Source: Pandoraea sp. PE-S2T-3
GTDB lineage: Bacteria > Pseudomonadota > Gammaproteobacteria > Burkholderiales > Burkholderiaceae
DNA: 64,000 bases
Direction of reading: 5' to 3'
NCBI RefSeq assembly: GCF_002179965.1
Contig: NZ_NGUQ01000018.1
Coordinates: forward strand, 62,001-126,000
Positions 55,588 to 64,000 of the stretch are shown piece by piece. The position numbers and the translations under genes were made by a program. Within the stretch, counting starts at the first letter, position 1. Each line of letters starts with the position of its first letter. The notes under the pieces are model-generated. The model worked only from the letters and a program-made list of their open reading frames with translations, made no database searches and was not told where the DNA came from.

Positions 55588-56718
55588 CTACAAGTCTTCC
55601 TGCGCAATGCCTGTCCGCCACGTGTCGAGCGCCTCGTTCAAGGCGTCACGCTGCGTCTCATCCCGAAAGCAGCCGTCGTGCGCCGTTTTCACCAACTGCG
55701 TCAGCTCGCGGGAAAACGCATAGCGCACACCGCGCGACGTCATCCCAAGATACGTCGCACGCTGTGCGAGCCATTCCGCCCCCGCCCACGGTTGATCGAG
55801 CAACGTGAGCATTTCGGCGATCATCGTATCGGTCTCACAGGCGCCATATCCGGCCGCTCGCATGGCCGCGGCGGACTGCTCACAGGTCGATTCCAGCGAT
55901 AGAAAGAGAACGACACGCCGCAAGTCATCGATCACCGCCGCCAGATGTGCGGTGTCGGCATCGGCGTTCTGCGCACCCAACTCCAGCCCCAGCGCTTGCA
56001 ACAGTGCCCGCAGACGGGCCCGTCGTTGCCCGAACTTGCGACATTCGTCGAACCACTGCACAAGCGAGCGCTGTTGGCCGTGCGCCTGTCGGTAAAGTGT
56101 CTTGAGTTGCTGGAGCAATGCTGCACTGGGGTTACCGCATTCGAGCACGGCGAAGGCCTCGATGGCCCAGTCATCACCGGACGTGAGTTCGTCGAGCAGG
56201 CGACGCAAACGGCTGCGTGCTGCCGGATGCAGGCCGCCGTCGGCAAGCCAAGCGCAAACCACCAGCGCCGCGTGCCCCGCCGATAGGCCAGCGCGGCGTA
56301 TCAATTCACGAGGATCGGGCACATGAGGCAGGTCACGCAATTGCTGACGCAGCCGATCGAGCTGCGGCGCGCTGACGCGTTCAAGTTGCCTCGTCTGCTG
56401 TTCCAGCAACGCACGCGCCCTGGCCTTGTCGTCGCGCGGCTCGGGGCGGCCGGGCCGACGGAAACGAACCCCCAGGGCCAGGCTGAGATTTTCCTGAGAT
56501 TCCGCGAGCGCGGCCTCTTCATCTCGGGCGATGGCCGACTCGATCATCGCGATGTACCCTTCGCCGGCGGGTCTGGCGACACGCGCCATCCCTCGGCCCG
56601 GGTTGGGCACCGCGCCTTCAAGTTCCAGCATCTCGTCGTCGAGGATGCTTTCGAGCGCACGGTTCTCTCCGGTCGTGCCCGGTCTGGCATTACCCGGTGT
56701 CTGGACGCGATCAACCAT
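55588..56718 (-). CDS. sctW: Type III gatekeeper SctW
   Basis: The 376-residue SsaL/InvE/YopN-TyeA-type protein is a mostly helical HrpJ-like domain with the pattern RLRQQLRDLPHVPDPRELIR, then LRRLLDELTSGDDWAIEAF. A C-terminal TyeA-like section ends the protein. It controls the order of translocator and effector export. Its start overlaps sctL by eight bases, and it is the last gene of the second leftward operon. It converges with the chaperone gene. Confidence 0.85.
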   Translation of the reverse strand: MVDRVQTPGNARPGTTGENRALESILDDEMLELEGAVPNPGRGMARVARPAGEGYIAMIESAIARDEEAALAESQENLSLALGVRFRRPGRPEPRDDKARARALLEQQTRQLERVSAPQLDRLRQQLRDLPHVPDPRELIRRAGLSAGHAALVVCAWLADGGLHPAARSRLRRLLDELTSGDDWAIEAFAVLECGNPSAALLQQLKTLYRQAHGQQRSLVQWFDECRKFGQRRARLRALLQALGLELGAQNADADTAHLAAVIDDLRRVVLFLSLESTCEQSAAAMRAAGYGACETDTMIAEMLTLLDQPWAGAEWLAQRATYLGMTSRGVRYAFSRELTQLVKTAHDGCFRDETQRDALNEALDTWRTGIAQEDL

Positions 56719-57400
56719 AAGCCACTTCGAGACTGGGTGCCACGCGCAACCGTTCGACGACGGCCGCGAGGTCCGCGTCGAGGTCGAGGCAGAGCGTCAC
56801 CCATTCGCTCTCGATACGTGCGTGGTGGCCGCTCAGGGTCGTGTCAGGCGTACACGCCAGCACGATATTCTCCCGCTGGAGCGCGCTCGCCACCGCTTCG
56901 TGGTGAGCCGGTGGCACACGCAACACCAGCGCGCCTTCGCGCACCAACGACGGCAACGTGTTGGCCACACGATGGGCAAAGCGTTCGCCGATATCGAGGG
57001 TTGCAACAAAATTCGAGAGTGCACCGATCAGTGCCTCGGCGATCCGGCGTTCAAGCGAATGCACGGTCGCGCGCTCGATCGAGGCCTCGTCGACCAGCCA
57101 GTCGAGGGTTTGTGCGATCGCCTCCCGACGCGCATCTTCCGCACACTGCGCCGCGTGCTGCTGCGACTGTACGCGTGCCGCGTCCAGCAAGGCAGCACAC
57201 ATGGCGTCGCTGTCGATCTGAGCACGTTCGCGCTCAACCACCGCCGCGTCGCGGCAGGCCTTGGCTTCGGCCAGCCACTGTTCACGGCATCGGGATTCTT
57301 CGCGCATCAGATCGAGTGTCTCGCGCGCAATGATGGCGCCCTGGGGAACAGGGCCGTCCAGCGTTTCTATCGACGTCAGCGGGTAGTCGATGACAGACAT
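56711..57400 (-). CDS. sctL: Type III stator protein SctL
   Basis: The 229-residue FliH/YscL/SsaK-type ATPase regulator has a central coiled coil rich in Arg/Glu/Gln (REESRCREQWLAEAKACRDA) and a C-terminal domain (FVATLDIGERFAHRVANTLP) similar to V-ATPase E/FliH folds. ATG 57400 follows GGAGAAG; the frame also opens at 57433. It overlaps sctK by 25 bases. Confidence 0.85.
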   Translation of the reverse strand: MSVIDYPLTSIETLDGPVPQGAIIARETLDLMREESRCREQWLAEAKACRDAAVVERERAQIDSDAMCAALLDAARVQSQQHAAQCAEDARREAIAQTLDWLVDEASIERATVHSLERRIAEALIGALSNFVATLDIGERFAHRVANTLPSLVREGALVLRVPPAHHEAVASALQRENIVLACTPDTTLSGHHARIESEWVTLCLDLDADLAAVVERLRVAPSLEVAYG

Positions 57401-58044
57401 AACATCTTCTCCAATGCCGCCATTCGCGCCCAAAGGTCCGGCGGCGCCGTCAGGTCGACGTGCGCGGGCCGTTCCGATTCGCCCGGTGGCAACAAGATAC
57501 GCGTCGCCTGGCAGGCGACACTGACGTCCGAGGAGGGGGAAGGGCTTGCGGGCATAGCGTCGAGCAAGGCCGCCATCGCGGTGAACGCGGCATCGACAAG
57601 CTGGTCGGGTGTGAACGCCGCGCGCCCCAGCCAGTCACGGCGCGTCAGCAGCAAGCGATCACATTGCCACGCATCCAGCCAAGGCGACAGGGCGCGTCGA
57701 TAATCCCCGAGCCACAGATAGTCGGGGCACCCCAGCATGCGTAGCGCGTACGCCAGTGCCACACGACGCAGATTCGGCACCAGACGCAACGTCACGCACG
57801 CGGCGTCACTCAGCGGCAGTGCCAAACCCAGCCCGTCCGGTGTCGTCGGCCACCCACGACGTTCGACCAGGCATCGATCAATTGGTGGGCGCGTCGCCGG
57901 CTGGTGGTGATAGACATATTGCCAGGGCGACATGTCCAGCGCTTGCCACCAACCGGCATCCATAAAACGCCCCGGCTGCCAGATGAGTTGAACCAGTTGT
58001 GTGGCCTCGAAGGAGATCACCCGGATATCGACCGCCGCTGTCAC
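57376..58044 (-). CDS. sctK: Type III sorting-platform protein SctK (putative)
   Basis: The 222-residue protein lies between sctJ and sctL, where YscK/STM1410-type proteins are encoded. It begins at GTG 58044, overlapping the sctJ stop (GTGA). Blocks such as LRRVALAYALRMLGCPDYLW and CDRLLLTRRDWL are helical and typical of the adaptor in the cytoplasmic sorting platform. Similarity across this family is low, so the call leans on position. Confidence 0.68.
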   Translation of the reverse strand: MTAAVDIRVISFEATQLVQLIWQPGRFMDAGWWQALDMSPWQYVYHHQPATRPPIDRCLVERRGWPTTPDGLGLALPLSDAACVTLRLVPNLRRVALAYALRMLGCPDYLWLGDYRRALSPWLDAWQCDRLLLTRRDWLGRAAFTPDQLVDAAFTAMAALLDAMPASPSPSSDVSVACQATRILLPPGESERPAHVDLTAPPDLWARMAALEKMLCLSSTTR

Positions 58045-58811
58045 AGCGCCTCCGGCACCCGTACCTGCCCTTTCGACCGAACTCGCCACGCGAGTATTGC
58101 GGCGGCGAACAGGGCGATGCCCGCGACAACGCCGGCGAACCACCATCGGCTCATCGCGCCACGACTCGCTTGCGGCTCGCCGTTCGTCGTCTCCGTGGCA
58201 AGTGCCACGCGAGGCAAACGATAGTCGGCCGGTTGCATCACGACACTGATACGCTCCGGCACGACGCCGGGCACGCTGTCGTGAATCAGGCTGCGAATAT
58301 CCGTCATGCGTTTGGCCATGTTGATCTCCGGGCTGTACTTCACGAAAACGGCAACGCCGGGCGGCAGTGTTGCGCGCCCGGCGGAATCGATCGGCACCTG
58401 AGCGATCGAGACTTCGGCGACCATCACCCCGTCGAGGGCGGCCAGCATTCGCTCAAGTCGTTGCTCTTTGAGATAGACCAGCTTTGCCTGCTCCTGCACG
58501 GGCGAACTCACGAGTTGCCCGGGCGGGAAGACATCCTCCACCGAAGCGCGCTTTTCACGGGGCAAGCCGTGCTGACGCAGCACTTCGACAGCACGCACGA
58601 AATCGTTTCTCGCTACACGTACTGTCGCCCCCGTGGTCTCCGCACGCTTGTCGGCGTCCATCCCCGAAATGAGAAGCAGCGCGAGCATCTGGTTGGCTTC
58701 GGTCTCACCCAATCCGCGATGCAGATCCTCTTTGCAACCCGATACCAGAAACGCAAGCGCCAGCACCGCAACCACGCACCGCAGACGCATGAATGAAATC
58801 CCCCGCGTCAT
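58041..58811 (-). CDS. sctJ: Type III inner-ring lipoprotein SctJ
   Basis: The 256-residue YscJ/SsaJ/PrgK-family lipoprotein has a signal with lipobox LVSGC near residue 25 and a ring-building domain (LHRGLGETEANQMLALLLIS, VEVLRQHGLPRE, VFPPGQLVSSPVQEQAK). A C-terminal membrane helix (WWFAGVVAGIALFAAAILAW) follows. ATG 58811 overlaps the sctI stop (ATGA). A longer frame to 59357 is a false extension. Confidence 0.95.
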   Translation of the reverse strand: MTRGISFMRLRCVVAVLALAFLVSGCKEDLHRGLGETEANQMLALLLISGMDADKRAETTGATVRVARNDFVRAVEVLRQHGLPREKRASVEDVFPPGQLVSSPVQEQAKLVYLKEQRLERMLAALDGVMVAEVSIAQVPIDSAGRATLPPGVAVFVKYSPEINMAKRMTDIRSLIHDSVPGVVPERISVVMQPADYRLPRVALATETTNGEPQASRGAMSRWWFAGVVAGIALFAAAILAWRVRSKGQVRVPEAL

Positions 58812-59155
58812 TGCATGTGAACAAGTTTGTTCACACCCTGCGTCGTGGCACCGGCCACTTTCGCGACAAGTTCGAGCGACAGCACGCGCTCGGTCAAATC
58901 GCGCTGCAATTGAAGCAGGCGTTGTGGATCGTTCAGCGTGCGGTCGTCGAGCGTGACGCGCGTCGTCAGGTTGTCGGTGTTCGCTGCAAGCTTGCCTGCG
59001 GCACTCAACAAGTGATGCTCGGGCAAGGGCGCTGCGTGCGCCAGCACCTCGGCGAAGCGGGTGGCTTCGCCCGCTTCGGCAAGGGTTGGCCGCGACGTCG
59101 GCAGGCTGACAGCGGTGATCCGCTGCACGCTTTCGTGGATCGAATCGACACTCAT
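58808..59155 (-). CDS. sctI: Type III inner rod protein SctI
   Basis: The 115-residue protein has a C-terminal helix that ends LELVAKVAGATTQGVNKLVH, the pattern of SsaI/PrgJ/YscI inner rod subunits. The N-terminal part is variable. It is coupled to sctG before and sctJ after by four-base overlaps. It is longer than SsaI (82). Confidence 0.85.
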   Translation of the reverse strand: MSVDSIHESVQRITAVSLPTSRPTLAEAGEATRFAEVLAHAAPLPEHHLLSAAGKLAANTDNLTTRVTLDDRTLNDPQRLLQLQRDLTERVLSLELVAKVAGATTQGVNKLVHMQ

Positions 59156-59589
59156 GATCTGGAGAAGGAATGAATTTCGGGAAGGTTGCGCGAGGCGTCG
59201 TTCGCACTCGACGCACTTGCTGCACTGGGTGCACTCGGTGCGATCGACGGTAAGGCCGCCGTTGCGGCGAGCCAGTCATACAGAACCTGCGTTGCTGCCG
59301 GATCCGATGCCGCAATTTGCGCGTCGTTGACGAGCGCTGCGCGAGCCGCCTCGACATCGCCCAGCGCCATCAGCAGTGCCGTGTGCAGCCACTGCCGTGT
59401 CTCGACGTCGTCAATCAGACAGGGCAACGCATCGAGGATAGCCCGCGCTTCGGTTGCCATGCCGTGGCACGCCCCCGCGAACGCCAGTTCGACGATGGCC
59501 TGTCGCGTCGACACGTCGAGCCATCGACCGGCAGCGGAGATGGCATCCGTTTGCCGGTCCGGCATCGTTTCACGGGCCGCTGACATCAT
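59152..59589 (-). CDS. sctG: Needle chaperone SctG (YscG/SsaH-type)
   Basis: The 145-residue protein has a TPR-like helical body (AIVELAFAGACHGMATEARA, HTALLMALGDVEAARAAL), as in YscG/SsaH chaperones that hold the needle subunit before export. The last 35 residues are Ser/Ala-rich and disordered. Direct position after the needle gene and coupling by ATGA support the call; sequence similarity alone would be weak. Confidence 0.65.
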   Translation of the reverse strand: MMSAARETMPDRQTDAISAAGRWLDVSTRQAIVELAFAGACHGMATEARAILDALPCLIDDVETRQWLHTALLMALGDVEAARAALVNDAQIAASDPAATQVLYDWLAATAALPSIAPSAPSAASASSANDASRNLPEIHSFSRS

Positions 59590-59804
59590 GCGATCTTGGC
59601 GATGATGCCCATCAACACATCTTTGATGAGCTTGATAATCGAGCTGTGCAGGCCAAAGAGCGTCGTCGCCTGCTGCAATTCGAACTGCACGGCGATCATC
59701 TGTGCCGGGTCATCGAGCTTTCGCGTGCGCAGGCTTTGCATCGCCTGCTCCGACACCCGGCGCGACGATTCGCCGAACTGGCTGTTGATTTCCTCGACGT
59801 TCAC
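59586..59804 (-). CDS. sctF: Type III needle protein SctF
   Basis: The 72-residue needle subunit starts at GTG 59804, with GGAGGCG upstream. The C-terminal half (DPAQMIAVQFELQQATTLF and SSIIKLIKDVLMGIIAKIA) closely follows the SsaG pattern MIKAQFALQQ...LIKMIKDMLSGIIAKI. Length matches SsaG (71). The GTG overlaps the TGA of the AraC-type gene, so needle translation is coupled to that regulator. It is coupled to sctG by ATGA. Confidence 0.93.
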   Translation of the reverse strand: MNVEEINSQFGESSRRVSEQAMQSLRTRKLDDPAQMIAVQFELQQATTLFGLHSSIIKLIKDVLMGIIAKIA

Positions 59805-60601
59805 ACCACGCCTCCGTCGGCTAGCGCGCCGTGCCCGGCGACAAGATCTGCGCGCATGGCGGCGTAGGCATCGGCGCGCGTCATCGCCACGCGCTGGCCG
59901 CCACGCTGCGGGGGAGTGCCGAGACGAATCTCCGTGGGTGCGCAATCGAAACGCTTGCGGAAGGTATCGGTGAAATGCGCGTGATTCGTGAAACCGCATT
60001 CGAGCGCAATGTCGAGCACCTTGTGTCGCGTGGAGAGCAGCAGATCGCGCGCAAGCCGCAAGCGTCGTTCAAGCAGCCATTGCTTGGCGGGCATGCCGTA
60101 CGTTTGCTGAAAGAGATAGCGGAACTTGCGAAGCGGCATGCCGAACTCGTCGGCCAGCCGTCCCACCGGCCACGGCTTGTGGAAGTTGGCTTCGACAAAA
60201 TCGAACAATGAATGGCTGCCTGCGATCGACTGCCGCAACATCGCGGAGAAATAGCGCTGATCGCGACACAGGCAATAGACATAGAAGAACCGCAACATGG
60301 CCATGCGGTCGATGTTCTGCAACGCGACGGCTACATCGAGCATGCTCGGCTCAAGCAATAGCGTGCGCGCCGCCTGCCGATGAAAGACGCCGAGCGGGCG
60401 CCGGTCGAGCAGATCCACCACATCCGGATACAACGCCTGCAAATCGCACACATGAAAATCGTGTGCGGTCGTGCCGTCCGAGGCGTCTGTTTCCGCATCG
60501 GAACTGGTTGCCGTCATGCTACCGGCGGGCAAGGCTTGCACGAGACCATTCACTTTCAGATTGGTGTCGTTGCGGCTGATGAGAAATCGCACCGTACTCA
60601 T
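59801..60601 (-). CDS. AraC-family regulator of the type III island
   Basis: The 266-residue protein has a variable N-terminal domain and a C-terminal AraC DNA-binding domain: VGRLADEFGMPLRKFRYLFQ, LERRLRLARDLLLSTRHKVL and IALECGFTNHAHFTDTFRKR. It heads the sctF-G-I-J-K-L-W operon and is probably its activator, like InvF, MxiE or ExsA in other systems. SPI-2 itself lacks such a gene in this place. The start at ATG 60601 gives sensible sequence. Confidence 0.9.
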   Translation of the reverse strand: MSTVRFLISRNDTNLKVNGLVQALPAGSMTATSSDAETDASDGTTAHDFHVCDLQALYPDVVDLLDRRPLGVFHRQAARTLLLEPSMLDVAVALQNIDRMAMLRFFYVYCLCRDQRYFSAMLRQSIAGSHSLFDFVEANFHKPWPVGRLADEFGMPLRKFRYLFQQTYGMPAKQWLLERRLRLARDLLLSTRHKVLDIALECGFTNHAHFTDTFRKRFDCAPTEIRLGTPPQRGGQRVAMTRADAYAAMRADLVAGHGALADGGVV

Positions 60602-60753
60602 GGGTCCTCCTGTACGGAAGTTCAGGGCGGGATGACAAAGTCAGTCTTCGCAAGATAGGCGGGTGCGCCTGCGAATGTCATCCGGTGGAGACCTTAAAGT
60701 GAGTGGTGTCGCCGCTGCGTTACGGGTTCTGCTCCCCGATTGTCGAATCCATG

Positions 60754-60791
60754 AAAAAACCCGGCGTTCTCGCGCCGGGTTGTTGTTTTTC
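60754..60791. terminator. Terminator at the island edge
   Basis: AAACCCGGCG and CGCCGGGTT arms around a short loop are followed by TGTTGTTTTT on the plus strand, with an A-rich tract on the other side. It separates the type III island from the glutamate synthase-family gene. Confidence 0.75.
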
Positions 60792-60817
60792 CTTCCTCTG
60801 ATGCTTTGCGGTTTTGC

Positions 60818-62419
60818 TCAAGCCGCCGTCGCCGGCGCAAAGCTGTCGGCCCGTCCCATCGGCCAATACTTCTCGTAAAGCTGGTAGCGGAATTGTCCGC
60901 GCAGCAGGTCGCCGGGTTCGAGATACTTCAGGGACTCCGACATCAGGCGGATCTCGTTCGACGACACACGCTTGACGATGTGATGCGCCCGAAGATCGGA
61001 CGGATGCGCCAGCCCTGCGGCCTGAATCAGCTCCTGCAACGCGTGCAATGTGTGCTGGTGGAACTGATGAACGCGCTCGGCCTTGTCGGGCACCACGAGC
61101 GCACGCTGACGCAGCGGGTCTTGCGTGGCGACGCCGGTCGGACAGCGGTCGGTATGGCACTTCTGCGACTGAATACAGCCGATGGCAAACATGAAGCCGC
61201 GCGCCGAGTTGCACCAGTCGGCGCCAATCGCCAGCGTGCGCGCAATGTCGAACGCCGTCACGATCTTGCCCGACGCACCAATGCGGATCTTGTCGCGCAA
61301 CCCCGCGCCCACCAGCGTGTTATGCACGAGCAGCAGCCCCTCTTGCAGCGGCGTGCCGACGTGATCGGTGAACTCCAGCGGCGCAGCACCGGTGCCACCC
61401 TCCGAGCCATCGACAACGATAAAGTCGGGCAGGATGCCGCTCTCCAGCATCGCCTTGACGATGCCGAAGAACTCCCACGGATGCCCGATACACAGCTTGA
61501 AGCCGGTCGGCTTGCCGCCCGACAGATTGCGCAGACGATCGACGAATTGCAGCAGACCCAGCGGCGTGGAGAACTCGCTGTGACGCGCGGGCGAAATGCA
61601 GTCCTGCCCCATCGGCACGCCGCGCGTCGCCGAAATCTCGGGCGTGATCTTCGCGGCCGGAAGCACCCCGCCGTGACCCGGCTTCGCCCCTTGCGAGAGC
61701 TTCACCTCGATCATCTTCACCTGCGGCGTCGTGGCCTGCGCGGTGAATTTCTCGGCACTGAAGGTACCGTCGTCGTTGCGGCAGCCGAAATACCCCGACG
61801 CCACTTCCCAGATCAGGTCACCGCCCTGCTCGCGGTGATGCGGCGAAATCGAACCTTCGCCGGTGTCGTGAATGAAGTTGCCGAGCTTGGCGCCCCGGTT
61901 GAGCGAGCGGATGGCATTGGCCGACAACGCGCCGAAACTCATCGCCGAGATATTGAAGATCGACGCCGAATAAGGCTGCGCGCGATCGGGCCCGATGGTG
62001 ATGCGGAAGTCGTGGTTATCAAGCACGGTGGGCGCCAGCGAATGCGCAATCCATTCGTAGCCCGCGGCCTTCACGTCGATTTCGGTGCCGAAGGGGCGGC
62101 TGTCGACGTCCCCCTTGGCGCGCTGGTAGACGATGCTGCGTTGCGCCCGCGAGAACGGTGTCTCGGACGTGTCGTCTTCCACGAAGTACTGACGGATTTC
62201 CGGTCGAATGAATTCGAACAGAAAACGGAAATGTCCCCACAGCGGGTAGTTGCGCAACACTGCGTGGCGTTGCTGCACCACGTCCCATGCCCCGAGCGCC
62301 ACCAACGCCGCGAACGGTAGCGGCCATAACGGATGCCATCCGTCGAACAGCACTAACGCAAGCGTTGCGGCGAGCAACGCGACAGCCAGCCACAGTGCCA
62401 GGAATCGGCGCGAAAACAT
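60818..62419 (-). CDS. FMN-binding glutamate synthase-family protein
   Basis: The 533-residue protein has two N-terminal hydrophobic segments (LALWLAVALLAATLALVLF) and then the FMN barrel of glutamate synthase. Barrel blocks include ISAMSFGALSANAIRSLNRG, VDGSEGGTGAAPLEFTDHVG and GCIQSQKCHTDRCPTGVAT. It lacks a glutaminase domain, so it is one of the stand-alone membrane-linked GltB-like proteins of unclear substrate. ATG 62419 has a strong AAGGAGG site. Confidence 0.9.
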   Translation of the reverse strand: MFSRRFLALWLAVALLAATLALVLFDGWHPLWPLPFAALVALGAWDVVQQRHAVLRNYPLWGHFRFLFEFIRPEIRQYFVEDDTSETPFSRAQRSIVYQRAKGDVDSRPFGTEIDVKAAGYEWIAHSLAPTVLDNHDFRITIGPDRAQPYSASIFNISAMSFGALSANAIRSLNRGAKLGNFIHDTGEGSISPHHREQGGDLIWEVASGYFGCRNDDGTFSAEKFTAQATTPQVKMIEVKLSQGAKPGHGGVLPAAKITPEISATRGVPMGQDCISPARHSEFSTPLGLLQFVDRLRNLSGGKPTGFKLCIGHPWEFFGIVKAMLESGILPDFIVVDGSEGGTGAAPLEFTDHVGTPLQEGLLLVHNTLVGAGLRDKIRIGASGKIVTAFDIARTLAIGADWCNSARGFMFAIGCIQSQKCHTDRCPTGVATQDPLRQRALVVPDKAERVHQFHQHTLHALQELIQAAGLAHPSDLRAHHIVKRVSSNEIRLMSESLKYLEPGDLLRGQFRYQLYEKYWPMGRADSFAPATAA

Positions 62420-62492
62420 GAAACCTCCTTGCTTTTGGGGGGACACACGCCGGCACGCTGCCGGGTGTCCCCCCGGCGAGCGCCGGCGGCTT

Positions 62493-63665
62493 TTAATGCG
62501 TATTGAGGATCGTTTGATTCGCGGCGTTCGTCGCGTTGCCGGTGGCCGCCGAGTTAGCAGCGGCCGTTGCCGGATCGATGGCCGTGGTGGACGCAATGAT
62601 GCCGCCGCCCAGACAGATATCACCGTCGTAGAGCACCGCCGACTGACCCGGCGTGACAGCCCATTGCGGCTCGGCAAACGATAACGTCAGCGCTTCGGCA
62701 CTCGCCTGCACGACTTCGCACGCTGCGTCGGCCTGACGATAGCGCGTCTTGGCACCACACCGCAGGCCGCCGGCCGGGGCTTCGCCCGCAACCCACGACA
62801 CGTCTTCGGCGTTCAGCGTGCCCGAGAGCAGCCACGGATGATCGTGACCTTGCACCACGTATAGCGTGTTGTTCGCCATGTCCTTGCGTGCGACGAACCA
62901 TGGCTCGCCGGAGCCATCGCGGCTACCGCCCAGACCGATGCCCTTGCGCTGACCCAGCGTGTAGAACGCCAGACCGACGTGCTCGCCCACCACCGTACCG
63001 TCGGGCGTCTTCATCGGGCCCGGCTTGGTCGGCAGGTACCGATTCAGGAAGTCGCGGAACGGACGCTCGCCGATAAAGCAGATGCCCGTCGAATCCTTCT
63101 TCTTCGCGTTCGGCAGGCCAATTTGGGCTGCGATTTCACGCACCTTCGTCTTCGGCATTTCACCGAGCGGGAACATCGTGCGCGAGAGCTGGTGCTGATT
63201 CAGGCGATGCAGGAAGTAGCTCTGGTCTTTGGTGTGATCGACCGCCTTGAGCAGTTCGAAGCGCCCTTCGCGTTCGCGCACGCGGGCGTAGTGCCCGGTC
63301 GCAATCGTCTCGCCGCCCAATGCAATGGCGTGATCGAGGAAGGCCTTGAACTTGATCTCGGCGTTGCACAGCACGTCCGGATTGGGCGTGCGGCCCGCCG
63401 AATATTCACGCAGGAACTCCGCGAACACGCGGTCCTTGTATTCGGCAGCGAAATTCACGGCTTCGACATCGATGCCGATCAGGTCGGCGACCGACACCAC
63501 GTCGATCCAGTCCTGCCGGGTCGAGCAATATTCGCTGTCGTCATCGTCTTCCCAGTTCTTCATGAACAGACCGACGACGTCGTAGCCTTGTTGTTTGAGC
63601 AGCCATGCCGTGACCGACGAATCCACGCCGCCCGACATGCCCACTACTACGCGTTTTTGACTCAT
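62493..63665 (-). CDS. mnmA: tRNA-specific 2-thiouridylase MnmA
   Basis: The 390-residue enzyme thiolates U34 of Lys, Glu and Gln tRNAs. PP-loop [13 protein letters not shown] lies at the N-terminus. The catalytic Cys pair is in [12 protein letters not shown] and [11 protein letters not shown] tail of about 30 residues after the normal end is Ala/Asn/Thr-rich. The start overlaps the Nudix stop by four bases; the nudJ-mnmA pairing is also seen in E. coli. Confidence 0.96.
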   Translation of the reverse strand: MSQKRVVVGMSGGVDSSVTAWLLKQQGYDVVGLFMKNWEDDDDSEYCSTRQDWIDVVSVADLIGIDVEAVNFAAEYKDRVFAEFLREYSAGRTPNPDVLCNAEIKFKAFLDHAIALGGETIATGHYARVREREGRFELLKAVDHTKDQSYFLHRLNQHQLSRTMFPLGEMPKTKVREIAAQIGLPNAKKKDSTGICFIGERPFRDFLNRYLPTKPGPMKTPDGTVVGEHVGLAFYTLGQRKGIGLGGSRDGSGEPWFVARKDMANNTLYVVQGHDHPWLLSGTLNAEDVSWVAGEAPAGGLRCGAKTRYRQADAACEVVQASAEALTLSFAEPQWAVTPGQSAVLYDGDICLGGGIIASTTAIDPATAAANSAATGNATNAANQTILNTH

Positions 63666-64000
63666 GTATTGCCTTGCCCATCGGTCACCGCCGGATGGGT
63701 CTGAAGTAGCGCGAGGTCGTATCGTACGCCCCGCAGGTAATCGTCCACGCACCGCTCCAGCAGCGGCGAGCGGTGACGCGCGCGCTGGGCGCGCATCTCG
63801 TCTGGCGTGAGCCAGACCGTGCCCACGATGCCCTCGTCGAGCGTGCGCGAAGCGTCGTGCTCGCCAAGCTCGCCGGTGAAGGCAAAACGCAGGTAGGTGA
63901 TGTCGCCCGGGCCCGGTGCCAGATAGACGCCAAGCAGTTGCCGTGGCGTGAAGACGTACGCCGTCTCCTCAAGCACCTCGCGCGCAACCGCGTCGAGAAT
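63662..64000 (-). CDS. nudJ: Nudix hydrolase, NudJ-like (cut by window edge)
   Basis: At least 112 residues are present; the start lies beyond the window. The Nudix box is visible in part as [10 protein letters not shown] (REVLEE core), then a beta-rich segment ([19 protein letters not shown]) and a C-terminal helix pair. NudJ-type enzymes hydrolyse nucleotide and thiamine-precursor pyrophosphates. The call as NudJ rests on the link to mnmA. Confidence 0.75.
   Translation of the reverse strand: MLDAVAREVLEETAYVFTPRQLLGVYLAPGPGDITYLRFAFTGELGEHDASRTLDEGIVGTVWLTPDEMRAQRARHRSPLLERCVDDYLRGVRYDLALLQTHPAVTDGQGNT

Noticed and set aside
58811-59357. N-terminal extension of sctJ to 59357
   Set aside because: It overlaps sctI and sctG in another frame. 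The lipobox signal peptide starts at 58811.

Overview
The window reads as chromosomal DNA of a GC-rich betaproteobacterium of the Burkholderiaceae. Protein likeness and gene neighbourhoods suggest Pandoraea or a close relative; the genus is inferred and not proven. Most of the sequence is ordinary core genome, with two accessory stretches: a tRNA-linked patch at the left end and a 20.5 kb type III secretion island from about 40.0 to 60.6 kb.

Left end (1-4805). A large serine recombinase gene ends inside a 42-bp copy of the 3' end of tRNA-Ser(GGA). The intact tRNA gene lies 2.66 kb further on with the same sequence in the same orientation. The DNA between the copies encodes a PIN-like protein and a HEPN-like protein. 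Between those two genes is a 268-bp segment with 35-bp inverted ends and many GGTNACC motifs. This looks like tandem integration at a tRNA gene with possible defence or toxin cargo.

Core block 1 (4.9-39.9 kb). Acetate use (SSS symporter, DUF4212 partner, acs) is followed by a DMT exporter, a UPF0114 protein and class I fumarase. An iron theme follows: bfr, Fur-box bfd, tonB-exbB-exbD and Fur-box hemP, with murI, pirin and OsmC genes between them. Oxidative-stress genes are dps, a catalase and oxyR, with a 27-codon ORF between oxyR and the catalase. Then come recG and, divergent, queA, an exported metallo-beta-lactamase-fold protein, tgt, yajC, secD and secF. The block ends with cytochrome b561, a c'-type cytochrome, purB and a glutathione transferase.

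Type III island (40.0-60.6 kb). Gene content and order match the Salmonella SPI-2 (Ssa) family. One leftward operon runs ssaM-like, sctV, N, O, P, Q, R, S, T, U and a lytic transglycosylase. A rightward operon runs spiC/ssaB-like, sctC, sctD, ssaE-like and a class I chaperone. A second leftward operon runs AraC regulator, sctF, G, I, J, K, L and W. An orphan SsrB-like response regulator faces the rightward operon. Most genes overlap by 4-26 bases. No translocators, effectors or sensor kinase are visible. SctU carries NPTR in place of NPTH.

Right end (60.8-64.0 kb). Core genes resume with an FMN-dependent glutamate synthase-family protein, mnmA, and a Nudix hydrolase cut by the window edge.
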